Origin: Dehalococcoidia bacterium
GTDB taxonomy: Bacteria > Chloroflexota > Dehalococcoidia > JACQUA01
NCBI GenBank assembly: GCA_030689845.1
Contig: JAUYHV010000282.1
Location: forward strand, 1-14,489
Direction: 5' to 3'
Length of the DNA stretch: 14,489 nucleotides
Shown one piece after another: positions 6,794 to 13,505 of this stretch; position 1 is the first letter of the stretch, and every line of letters begins with the position of its first letter. The notes beneath the pieces were generated by a model. It made no database searches, was not told where the DNA came from, and was given only the letters and a program-made list of their open reading frames with translations. The translations under genes and the position numbers were made by a program.

Positions 6794-6886
6794 TGGCGCC
6801 ATCCCCCTTTTTTATTTTACTTTTGAGACCGGAAATCGTTGCAATGGAACCGGTATCCCATGCCTTCCGCTGCTTTGCTGGCTCAT

Positions 6887-6916
6887 AATATAGCCGTTTA
6901 TTCACCGGCATGTCAA
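6887..6916 (-). promoter_or_regulatory. promoter of the dienelactone-hydrolase-family gene
   Basis: On the minus strand, a perfect TTGACA (6911-6916), an 18-base spacer and TATATT (6887-6892). The predicted leader is about 85 bases. Confidence 0.6.
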
Positions 6917-7000
6917 TCAAATTATACGGATTGTTTTGTCGAAGATTGGGCATAACCTTTTTCCTCGAGGCTCCCCCGAAAATAGCCGTCTATAAACTGC

Positions 7001-7070
7001 CATTCCGGCCTCCGAGCCGGAATCCAGGAGAGTTCTCGAATTGACCCGTCGTTCCTGGATTCCCGCGAAA
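7001..7070. repeat. inverted-repeat element (GGAATCCAGGA/TCCTGGATTCC)
   Basis: Arms of 11 bases at 7019-7029 and 7053-7063 are perfect inverted repeats, flanked by CATTCCGGC on one side and CCCGCGAAA on the other. It is the same general family as the element at 5471-5534. Confidence 0.65.
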
Positions 7071-7087
7071 CTTATAAAAGCGCTTTC

Positions 7088-7138
7088 AAATCCCTCTCAA
7101 TCTCCCTTTACGAAAGGGAGAGGCTTGATTTGTACCCT
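7088..7138. repeat. 51-bp direct repeat, copy 1
   Basis: Copy 1 of a repeat found again at 12972-13022 in the same orientation with about three mismatches. Its core is a hairpin, CTCCCTTT-ACG-AAAGGGAG. Together the two copies enclose the 7429-12704 gene block. Confidence 0.75.
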
Positions 7139-7151
7139 GATAGGTTCTATT

Positions 7152-7223
7152 TTCCCCTTTATAAAAGGGGGATTAAGGGGGATTTTGTGGCATTTCGCTG
7201 AAGGCTTTCAAATCCCCCTTTAA
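7152..7223. repeat. CCCCTTT/AAAGGGG hairpin repeats
   Basis: CCCCTTT-ATA-AAAGGGG (7154-7170) is followed by further GGGGGATT and AATCCCCCTTT blocks. A related element lies at 12847-12882. These look like dispersed REP-type repeats with no coding content. Confidence 0.6.
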
Positions 7224-7317
7224 TTGACAAGCCTTCCTCGATATTGGAAAATATAGTCCCGTTTAAAACCAAAACGGCGAACACGAATCGGGCTGGAAAT
7301 CTTTGGCAAGATAATCG

Positions 7318-7326
7318 TGTTACAAT
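7318..7326 (+). promoter_or_regulatory. possible extended -10 promoter for the second ubiD-like gene
   Basis: TGTTACAAT fits an extended -10 (TGnTAnAAT), about 100 bases before the ATG, but no good -35 box is present. An alternative is TTGACA at 7224-7229 with a weak GAAAAT 17 bases later. Both are guesses from consensus. Confidence 0.35.
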
Positions 7327-7428
7327 CAGCAGGATTATATGACCATAGTTACCGGGTTAATAAAACGCCGGACTTTACCCTTCCCGGGAAAACCATAAAC
7401 CTTAATTCCAGAAGCAGGAGGTAGTCAA

Positions 7429-8952
7429 ATGGTCCACAAAGAGCTTATAAGCCTCAGGAATACCATCGAGTTTTTCAAAAAAAATAATGAAATCCTCGAA
7501 ATTCAAAAGCCTGTCAGCCCCATATATGAAATTTCCGGTCTCCAGATGGCCCTGGAAAACGGCCCTGCTCTCCTCTTTAATAACATCGAGGGATTTCCGG
7601 GAGTCCGCGATATTGCCAACATCTTCGCCCGCAGGGAACGGGTAGCCCGGCTTTTCGGTTTAGATGACCATAAAAAATTTAAATTCAAAATCCTCGAGGC
7701 CATGAAAAATCCCATCCCGCCGCGGGTGGTGGAAGCGGCCCCCTGCCAGGAAGTAATAATCAAAGATAATATCGATGTGCCCGCAACATTACCTTTAATC
7801 AAGCATACCGAGTACGACGGGGGGAGGATGCTTGGCGGGGGGAATACTTTTCTCAGCGGGAAATATTTTTACGGAGGCTCCCACCTTTCCTTCAACAGGA
7901 TGAGTTTTCGCGGAAAGAACTGGTCGGGAGTCCATGCCTTTTACGGCACACATCTCGGAGAAGCTCTCATGGAGCACAGGGGAGAAAAAGTACCCGCTAC
8001 TGTTAATATCGGCACTCCGCCGGCGGTAATGACGATTGCCGGGGGGACCGTAATGCCGTTGATAATACCAAAAGGCACCGATAAAGTCGGGATCGCCGGT
8101 GGACTCCAGGGCTTTCCGGTAGATATCGTTAAGGCGAAAACTGTCGACGCTTATTCCATCGCCGAAGCAGAATGGGTTATCGAGGGCTACTTCGATACCT
8201 CTCAAAGAGTCTGGGAAACCGACGAAGCCGAGAAACTGGATAAATATGCCGTTGCGCCGTTTTTCCCCGAATGGCCGGGCTACATGGGGCGGGCTATCAA
8301 GGGATTTAAATTCCAGGCAACCGCCATCACCCACAGGAAAGACAGGCCGATATTTTTTACTCCCCTGGCCCATTCCTACGAGGGTGACGACCTTTGCGCA
8401 TTGTTTAGAGAAGCCTGCTTTTTCGAGATGGCCAACCGCCTTATCCCCGGCTTCGTTGTGGATGTCAACATCCTCCATGCCATAACACCGAGGGCCGGCG
8501 TGGTTTTCCAGATTAAGAAAAGGAGGCAGGGAGATGAGTTATACCAGCGCAACCTCATTACCGCGGCGTTTGGAGTGACCCAGGGATTGTACATGGTAAT
8601 TGTCGTCGATGAAGATATCGATATTTATAGCGCCGACGATGTTTTGTGGGCTATCAGTACCAGGGTTAATTATGATAAAGGTTTAATGAGGGGTACCGTG
8701 GAAGGACGCGGTTCGCCCATGCTTCCCATCGAACGTGTCGGATTAACCGGTAAGGAAATAGCAGGAAGTACCTACATGGGCGGCCTCGGTATAGACGCAA
8801 CCATACCTTATGGCTCGGAGGCGGATTTCCAGAGGGCGAAGTACCCCGCAGATAAAGTAGACCTTAACAAATGGCTCTCTCCCGAAGAAATCACCTCCGT
8901 CCGGAACCAGCAAAATGATTTCGCCAAGATTTGGGCCAAAAGGGGCGGCTAA
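7429..8952 (+). CDS. divergent UbiD-family protein lacking key active-site residues
   Basis: This 507-residue protein is plainly UbiD-like (DGGRMLGGGN at 130-139, SFNRM, FPEWPGYMG at 279-287, and VVDEDIDIYSADDVLWA near 392-408) but unusual at the active site. Aligned with the UbiD at 3942-5366, the catalytic Arg is kept (Arg157), as are the second Glu (Glu281) and the His ligand (His175). The first catalytic Glu of EGPFGE is Ala276 (VAPFFPEWPGY), the Asn ligand is His152, and the Glu ligand is replaced near residues 218-219 (TDKV). It may be a specialised (de)carboxylase subgroup or have another role. An AGGAGGT Shine-Dalgarno precedes the ATG. It is the first gene of the plus-strand block, 167 bases before the Ade-like gene. 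Confidence 0.88.
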   Translation: MVHKELISLRNTIEFFKKNNEILEIQKPVSPIYEISGLQMALENGPALLFNNIEGFPGVRDIANIFARRERVARLFGLDDHKKFKFKILEAMKNPIPPRVVEAAPCQEVIIKDNIDVPATLPLIKHTEYDGGRMLGGGNTFLSGKYFYGGSHLSFNRMSFRGKNWSGVHAFYGTHLGEALMEHRGEKVPATVNIGTPPAVMTIAGGTVMPLIIPKGTDKVGIAGGLQGFPVDIVKAKTVDAYSIAEAEWVIEGYFDTSQRVWETDEAEKLDKYAVAPFFPEWPGYMGRAIKGFKFQATAITHRKDRPIFFTPLAHSYEGDDLCALFREACFFEMANRLIPGFVVDVNILHAITPRAGVVFQIKKRRQGDELYQRNLITAAFGVTQGLYMVIVVDEDIDIYSADDVLWAISTRVNYDKGLMRGTVEGRGSPMLPIERVGLTGKEIAGSTYMGGLGIDATIPYGSEADFQRAKYPADKVDLNKWLSPEEITSVRNQQNDFAKIWAKRGG

Positions 8953-9020
8953 TAAAGCTTATACCACGTTGGATTCACTGTTGAAAGGGCCGATAGCAGG
9001 CTGATTATTTGCTTATCATA

Positions 9021-9063
9021 TTACCGGTAACGTGATGCCTTTTTGCCAGGGGGTTTTTATAAT
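9021..9063 (+). promoter_or_regulatory. possible promoter and palindrome before the Ade-like gene
   Basis: A perfect -10 box TATAAT (9058-9063) lies about 57 bases before the ATG, and a perfect palindrome TTACCGGTAA (9021-9030) lies where a regulator could bind upstream. No convincing -35 box is seen, which would fit an activator-dependent promoter, but this is speculative. Confidence 0.3.
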
Positions 9064-9119
9064 TCCTATCCTCGATCCGGGAAAAAACCTTAGATAATTA
9101 AACGATAAAGGGGACAGCG

Positions 9120-10898
9120 ATGAAAAACAGACTAACTTCCTTAACATCCGGGCAGATGAGTGAATTGATAAATGTGGCGATAGGAAAAGAGAAAGCGGAC
9201 CTGGCGATAGTTGGAGGAACCCTCCTGGACGTGTACTCAGGGGAATTGCTTGAGGGCTGGGGTGTAGCCGTCAAGGGAAAAAGGATTGCCTATGTCGGTA
9301 AGGACGTGAACACCACCATCGGGACTGAAACCCGGGTTATCAACGCCGCCGGCAAAATATTGATCCCCGGCCTCATTGACAGCCACAACCATTTATTCTG
9401 GTACTTCAGGACTGACGAAGGAATAAAATGGGCCCTGAAGGGTGGAACCACCACTATCGTCACGGAAATGCTGGAGGTCGTCTTTTCCCTCGGTTACCAG
9501 GGTGCGGTGAAGTTTCTCGATTCCATTGAAAACCAGCCTATGAAGGTTTTAGCCACGGTCCCGCCCATGGTGTCCACCAGCCAGAGAAACGTCTCAGAAG
9601 CTATTGGAGTTGCCGAGCTAAGAAAACTGCTAAAACATGACCTGGTAGTTGGATTGGGAGAAAGCTACTGGAGTTCCGTGGTTAAAGGGGACAAAAGGGT
9701 ACTGGATTTGCTGGCGGAGACCTCTTACCAGGGCAAAAAGATCATGGGGCACAGCGCCGGAGCCACGGGTAACAAACTGGTAGCATACCTTGTAAATGAT
9801 GTGCGCTCTTGCCATGAACCTATAACAGTGCCTGAAGTTTTGGAACGGCTTCGACTGGGAGCTTATGTAATCCTCAGGGAAGGCGGTATCAGGCGCGATT
9901 TGGAGCAGCTATCAGGATTAAAAGACCTGAAGATTGATACCCGCCGCTTAACTTTTTGTACGGATGGCCTCATGCCAAAAGATTTGGTGGAAACCGGCCA
10001 TATGAACTACGTCGTGCAAAAAGCTATCAACCTGGGTTTTGATCCTGTCGTTGCCATACAGATGGCCACGCTCAATGCCGCCGAGCACCTGTCCATGGAT
10101 AACATCATCGGCGGTATAGCTCCGGGCAGGTATGCCGATATTTTGATCATCCCGGACATAAAAACTATACGGGCTGAATATGTCATAAGCTACGGGCAGA
10201 TTGCGGCGAAGGACGGGGAACTCCTGGTCCAGCCGCGAAAGCAGGTATTCCCCGGATGGGCCTCCAAAAGAGTCCTGCTGTCGCCGGATTTTACTCCCGC
10301 TATGTTTGCCATCCGGACCGATAAGTCGAAAACCACGGCTACGGTCAGGGTTATCGACCAGATCACCGAAATCGTGACCAGGGCCGGGCAGGCAACGGTG
10401 CCGGTCTCCAAGGGTGCTATCGGGATTGACGTTGATAAAGACCTGTTGAAAGTCGCGGTTATAGATTTTCGCGTGCAGCCCCTGAAAATGTTCGTCGGGC
10501 TTATCAGGGGATTCAAGATGAAAAAAGGGGCTTTTGCCAGCAGCCAGGCCTGGGACCTGACAGCCGTCATCGTTGCGGGCGCAAGTGAAAAAGACATGGC
10601 AAAGGCAGTCAACAGGGTAATAGCCATGCAGGGGGGAATAGTCCTGAGCATCGATGGAGAGATAGCCGCTGAAGTCCCCCTGACTATCGGCGCTTTTGTC
10701 TCGGAACTGCCAATGGAAGAACTGGCTGCCAGGCTTGACGATATTCAAACGAAGCTGGAAAAGCTGGGCATGCCCTTTGGCAATGCCCACCTGAGCCTTA
10801 CCACCCTTACCAGTCCGGCAATTCCCTTTATCAGGATATGTGAAGACGGCCTCGTTGATGTCAAGGAAGATAAACTTGTCGACCTGGTAATAAACTGA
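9120..10898 (+). CDS. adenine deaminase-like amidohydrolase with altered motifs
   Basis: The 592-residue length and two-part layout match adenine deaminase (Ade): a metal-dependent TIM-barrel amidohydrolase, then an Ade-type C-terminal domain from about residue 400. Visible metal-site residues are His89 and His91 (IDSHNHL), Glu181 (GLGE), His211 (MGHSAG), His232 (SCHEP) and Asp282 (FCTDG). Two Ade hallmarks differ: after HxH the usual IESSM is FWYFR, and CTDDRHP is CTDGLMP, so the second Asp is Gly283. The chemistry (hydrolysis of a C-N bond on a ring) is likely kept, but the substrate may not be adenine. An AAAGGGGA Shine-Dalgarno precedes the ATG. The neighbours (UbiD-like, isochorismatase-like, transporter) argue for catabolism rather than purine salvage. 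Confidence 0.85.
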   Translation: MKNRLTSLTSGQMSELINVAIGKEKADLAIVGGTLLDVYSGELLEGWGVAVKGKRIAYVGKDVNTTIGTETRVINAAGKILIPGLIDSHNHLFWYFRTDEGIKWALKGGTTTIVTEMLEVVFSLGYQGAVKFLDSIENQPMKVLATVPPMVSTSQRNVSEAIGVAELRKLLKHDLVVGLGESYWSSVVKGDKRVLDLLAETSYQGKKIMGHSAGATGNKLVAYLVNDVRSCHEPITVPEVLERLRLGAYVILREGGIRRDLEQLSGLKDLKIDTRRLTFCTDGLMPKDLVETGHMNYVVQKAINLGFDPVVAIQMATLNAAEHLSMDNIIGGIAPGRYADILIIPDIKTIRAEYVISYGQIAAKDGELLVQPRKQVFPGWASKRVLLSPDFTPAMFAIRTDKSKTTATVRVIDQITEIVTRAGQATVPVSKGAIGIDVDKDLLKVAVIDFRVQPLKMFVGLIRGFKMKKGAFASSQAWDLTAVIVAGASEKDMAKAVNRVIAMQGGIVLSIDGEIAAEVPLTIGAFVSELPMEELAARLDDIQTKLEKLGMPFGNAHLSLTTLTSPAIPFIRICEDGLVDVKEDKLVDLVIN

Positions 10899-10962
10899 AA
10901 ACCGGCCTGTTTCGGCATGAAATACATCCGGTGGAGGGTAAAGTTCCCTGGCTAAAATAGTT

Positions 10963-11202
10963 TTGGATTTGCACAGCATTTACAACAGGGGGCAGCAAAT
11001 CGAAACGGAGCTTAACCGGGTTGTGGAAGAAGCTGTCCAGAAAAAGATTGCCCTTTTGGAAATCATCCCCGGGAAGGGTTCGGGACAATTGAAAAAAAGT
11101 GTTTTAAGGTTTTTTAACCGGCCGGAAATAAAGAAAATTTACCACCGCCTGGAAAAAGACGATAAAAACTTTGGGAGAATATTTATTCATTTTAAATTTT
11201 AA
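10963..11202 (+). CDS. small Smr-domain protein
   Basis: This protein of about 79 residues is nearly all one Smr domain: LDLHS at the start (usual LDLHG), a long helix, then LLEIIPGKGSGQLKKSV, matching the family's IIHGKGTGxLR motif with Pro for His. A C-terminal FGRIFIHFKF strand ends the domain. Smr domains, first seen in MutS2, bind or nick branched or RNA/DNA substrates. The start is uncertain: the first available codon in frame is TTG at 10963, yet a GGAGGG Shine-Dalgarno lies at 10934-10939, too far upstream, and the domain may begin a few residues earlier. It is only 9 bases from the next gene, clearly in the operon, though a role in catabolism is not obvious. Confidence 0.75.
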   Translation: MDLHSIYNRGQQIETELNRVVEEAVQKKIALLEIIPGKGSGQLKKSVLRFFNRPEIKKIYHRLEKDDKNFGRIFIHFKF

Positions 11203-11211
11203 GGAGAGCAT

Positions 11212-11772
11212 ATGATGGATAATGCGCCCGCAATTCCGGCTCCCAAACCAATTACCCTGAAAGCAATAACAACAGCCTTGTTAGTCCTCGACCAGAGCGA
11301 GCAAAGCCGGGATCCGGCGCTATTTGCCACCGGTTATCAGCTTATTCCCAGCTTAACCAGGATGATTACAAAGGCCAGGGGAAAAGGGCTTTTTATAATA
11401 TTTACCTACTCCTTTGTATTAAAAGGCACGCCCGACGGCAAAGTATATTCCGGGTACGACCGGAGAGATAACGAACCCGTCCTTACTCCCCACGCCTTTG
11501 ACAAGTTCCAGGGGAGCGAAATGGACCAACTGCTCAAGGAACACCAGATTGATACCCTGATTATTACCGGAAGCCGTTCCAACATCTGCGTAATGCACAC
11601 AGCTGTTACGGCGGCAAGGTTTTTCAATTACCATGTCGTTATACCCCTGGACGGCACTGCCGCGAACTCCAGGTACGAATATGAGTACTCCATCAACCAC
11701 CTGACGTTTTGTCCCGGTGGAGTTTCAGATAGATTTTCCTTCACGACAATAGACGGCATAACGCTGGTTTAA
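11212..11772 (+). CDS. isochorismatase-family cysteine hydrolase
   Basis: The 186-residue protein has the family's Asp-Lys-Cys triad: Asp27 (LLVLDQSE), Lys98 (FDKFQGSEMDQLL) and Cys126 (GSRSNICVMHTAV), followed by the usual VVIPLDGTA strand. This family includes nicotinamidase, N-carbamoylsarcosine amidase, maleamate amidase and true isochorismatases. Most hydrolyse a C-N amide bond through the Cys nucleophile. The metal ligands of nicotinamidases are not evident, so an amidase of the carbamoylsarcosine/maleamate type is the better guess. An AAGGAG Shine-Dalgarno precedes an ATGATG start. It lies between the Smr and transporter genes in the plus-strand block, where an amidase could act on the product of the Ade-like enzyme. 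Confidence 0.87.
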   Translation: MMDNAPAIPAPKPITLKAITTALLVLDQSEQSRDPALFATGYQLIPSLTRMITKARGKGLFIIFTYSFVLKGTPDGKVYSGYDRRDNEPVLTPHAFDKFQGSEMDQLLKEHQIDTLIITGSRSNICVMHTAVTAARFFNYHVVIPLDGTAANSRYEYEYSINHLTFCPGGVSDRFSFTTIDGITLV

Positions 11773-11807
11773 TATAAAGACAACGCTTAATTTAGAACAA
11801 GTCAGAT

Positions 11808-12704
11808 ATGGGTGAACTTTTATCCCTGGTTTCCGGCATTCTTTTCGGTTCGAGCAACGTTTTTACCCGGCGGGGTGTACACAGGGCAGGGGAATCATTC
11901 AGCGCCCTGCCCGTTTCCATAACAATCGGGATTATATTCATATTTATAGCGCTGCTGACATCCGGCGGCCTCGGCGGGTTGAGGCATTTGTCCTGGTTGG
12001 GAATGGCTTCACTGGGCGCTGCCGGTATCCTGCACTTTGTCATTGGCAGGGCGTTGAACTATACAAGCCTCCGGCTTATCGGCGCTAACAGGGCACAGCC
12101 CCTTATTTCTTTCAATATAGTTATAGCCATAGTCTTCGGCTTGATTTTCCTGGCTGAAACAATGACTTTCTACCTGGCGGCAGGCATCCTGGCGGTCTTC
12201 TTTGGAGTAATTCTGATTGGCTCTTCTGCGGAAGGTTTTACTAAGGGAACCAGGCTCGGAAAACCGGTATTATTAAAGGGAGTGCTTTGCGGCCTGGCTG
12301 CTGGGCTTTGCTACGGCATTTCACCACTTTTAATAAAAATTGGCCTGAGAGAACTGGGGTCTCCCATAGCCGGAAGCCTTGTCTCCCACCTTGCAGCCGG
12401 GCTGGTTATAGCAATCATTCTCGTTAATCGAAGATACCGCAGCCCCCTTGTAAACCTGAAAAAAGACGCCCTGACGCCCATGCTTTACGGCGGTACAGCC
12501 CTGGCAGTGGGTCAGGTATTACGCTACATAGCCCTGGGACTCGTACCTATCAATGTCGTCATACCCCTGACCACTGTAGATACCATTTCCGTGCCCGTTC
12601 TCTCCTATTTCATTAACAGGAAGATAGAAGTTTTTTCACCTAAAGTTCTCGGCGGCACATTCGCCATCATGGCAGGCATCTATATCATTTTGCTTTTCAG
12701 GTAA
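11808..12704 (+). CDS. EamA/DMT-superfamily transporter
   Basis: The 298-residue protein is very hydrophobic, with about ten membrane segments in two repeated EamA halves (roughly 2-139 and 157-297). The first half begins LLSLVSGILFGSSNVFTRRG and the second LLKGVLCGLAAGLCYGISPL, each opening with the typical first helix and a polar break. The DMT superfamily carries metabolites, amino acids, sugars or nucleobases across the inner membrane, often as exporters. The substrate cannot be told from sequence. It starts 35 bases after the isochorismatase-family gene and ends the plus-strand block, so uptake or efflux of the pathway's substrate or product is a fair inference. Confidence 0.88.
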   Translation: MGELLSLVSGILFGSSNVFTRRGVHRAGESFSALPVSITIGIIFIFIALLTSGGLGGLRHLSWLGMASLGAAGILHFVIGRALNYTSLRLIGANRAQPLISFNIVIAIVFGLIFLAETMTFYLAAGILAVFFGVILIGSSAEGFTKGTRLGKPVLLKGVLCGLAAGLCYGISPLLIKIGLRELGSPIAGSLVSHLAAGLVIAIILVNRRYRSPLVNLKKDALTPMLYGGTALAVGQVLRYIALGLVPINVVIPLTTVDTISVPVLSYFINRKIEVFSPKVLGGTFAIMAGIYIILLFR

Positions 12705-13068
12705 GGAGGCAAACGCAAAAAAACGTCCGTAATCAGACATTGGAAACAAGTTTTTTTACTGAAAAACTTACACCTTTATTATCGATTGTAAAAAAAGGGG
12801 GTTGGCCATGGAGCGCCGGAAATGGCCTTACAATCTTTGCACCCTATCCCCCTTTTTCAAAGGGGGATAAAGGGGGATTTTTCACTATGTTACTTTCATA
12901 TTTTCCAATATATTTTCAGCCACTCCCTCAATATTCTTTAGTCAACTATAAATATAACAACATTCTTAAGAAAATCCCTCTCAATCTCCCTTTACGAAAG
13001 GGAGACGCTTAATTTTTACCCTTTTCATACTTCGTGGTGCCCACTGCAAGCGAGCGTGGGAGATTGTT
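12705..13068. repeat. repeat-rich gap after the transporter gene
   Basis: The gap holds TCCCCCTTT-TTC-AAAGGGGGA (12847-12867), which could fold as a 9-bp stem and is followed 10 bases later by five T, so it may serve as a weak terminator. It also holds the second copy of the 51-bp direct repeat (12972-13022). I see no protein gene here. Confidence 0.55.
12972..13022. repeat. 51-bp direct repeat, copy 2
   Basis: Same orientation as 7088-7138 with about three mismatches, including the CTCCCTTT-ACG-AAAGGGAG hairpin. With copy 1 it brackets the block from the second ubiD-like gene to the transporter. Confidence 0.75.
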
Positions 13069-13161
13069 ATGAAAATGCCGACGGAAACCGATGGCACTGC
13101 AAATTGTAAAGAGATAATAGAGACACTACACTATGTAGTGTCAGAAATGCAAAAAAATTAA
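13069..13161 (+). pseudogene. 30-codon frame, possible remnant of a larger gene
   Basis: An ATG with a GGGAG Shine-Dalgarno 6 bases upstream opens a 30-codon frame that includes GTANCKEIIETLHYVVSEMQ and ends in TAA. The same frame is open further upstream (GAHCKRAWEIV), and a near-copy of the central part lies inverted at 5427-5466 with largely conservative changes. This suggests the C-terminus of a lost protein, perhaps a transposase, or a small real gene. The palindrome GACACTACA-CTA-TGTAGTGTC (13120-13140) lies inside it. I do not recognise the family. Confidence 0.35.
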
Positions 13162-13182
13162 GATATTACAGGTACTGTACGG

Positions 13183-13371
13183 TTATTTTTTCCCTGATTC
13201 TCTCATCCGCTCGGCAACGAGCCTGGCATCTAAATTATCGGGGCCGCCGCACTCAGGCACGTAGCAGGTAACATCGGAGAAAGTGCATGTTTCCTTGCAT
13301 TCCGGGCATTTTTCAGGAGGAGCCTCACTTTTGAAAATGTAATCGCAGTTGGAGCACATCCAGTGGTTCAT
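13183..13371 (-). CDS. small rubredoxin-like zinc/iron-binding protein
   Basis: This 62-residue protein has two CxxC knuckles, Cys6/Cys9 (MCSNCDYIF) and Cys22/Cys25 (KCPECK), spaced as in rubredoxin or the rubredoxin-like tail of rubrerythrin. Three more Cys (29, 36, 41) lie in a conserved-looking DVTCYVPECGGPDN stretch. Rubredoxins carry single electrons or serve as iron/zinc ribbons, and are typical of anaerobes that handle oxygen or peroxide stress. The extra cysteines are not part of classical rubredoxin, so the metal and role are uncertain. An AAGGAG Shine-Dalgarno precedes the ATG at 13369-13371, and a good promoter lies at 13400-13428. It is divergent from the CMD-family gene. Confidence 0.8.
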   Translation of the reverse strand: MNHWMCSNCDYIFKSEAPPEKCPECKETCTFSDVTCYVPECGGPDNLDARLVAERMRESGKK

Positions 13372-13399
13372 AATTTATTTCTCCTTTTTTGTAAATTTT

Positions 13400-13428
13400 A
13401 ATATATACATTTCTGGCTGTCCGGTCAA
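13400..13428 (-). promoter_or_regulatory. promoter of the rubredoxin-like gene
   Basis: On the minus strand, TTGACC (13423-13428), 17 bases, TATATT (13400-13405), each 5/6 to consensus. It is back to back with the CMD-family promoter. Confidence 0.65.
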
Positions 13429-13448
13429 ATATAACAGTGCCCTTTAAT

Positions 13449-13477
13449 TTGTCTGGATATATTTAATACAATATAAT
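13449..13477 (+). promoter_or_regulatory. promoter of the CMD-family gene
   Basis: TTGTCT (13449-13454), a 17-base spacer and a perfect TATAAT (13472-13477). The predicted start is near 13484, about 22 bases before the chosen ATG at 13506. Confidence 0.65.
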
Positions 13478-13505
13478 CTGTTTAAATCAAATATTGAGGA
13501 ACTCC

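Noticed and set aside
7001..7223. Possible CRISPR array because of several repeats in a row
   Set aside because: The repeats are of different types and sizes, with inverted-repeat hairpins and no regular spacers or cas genes.
7795..8478. 227-codon open frame on the minus strand
   Set aside because: It is antisense to the second UbiD-like gene; the translation has no recognisable domain.
9948..10979. 343-codon open frame on the minus strand
   Set aside because: It lies entirely antisense to the Ade-like gene and its downstream edge, shows no family motifs and has no Shine-Dalgarno. The plus-strand gene has clear conserved motifs.
5427..13132. The inverted 40-bp pair as the ends of one large transposon
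   Set aside because: The copies are not at matching element boundaries, no target duplication is seen, and the reading-frame conservation suits coding remnants better.
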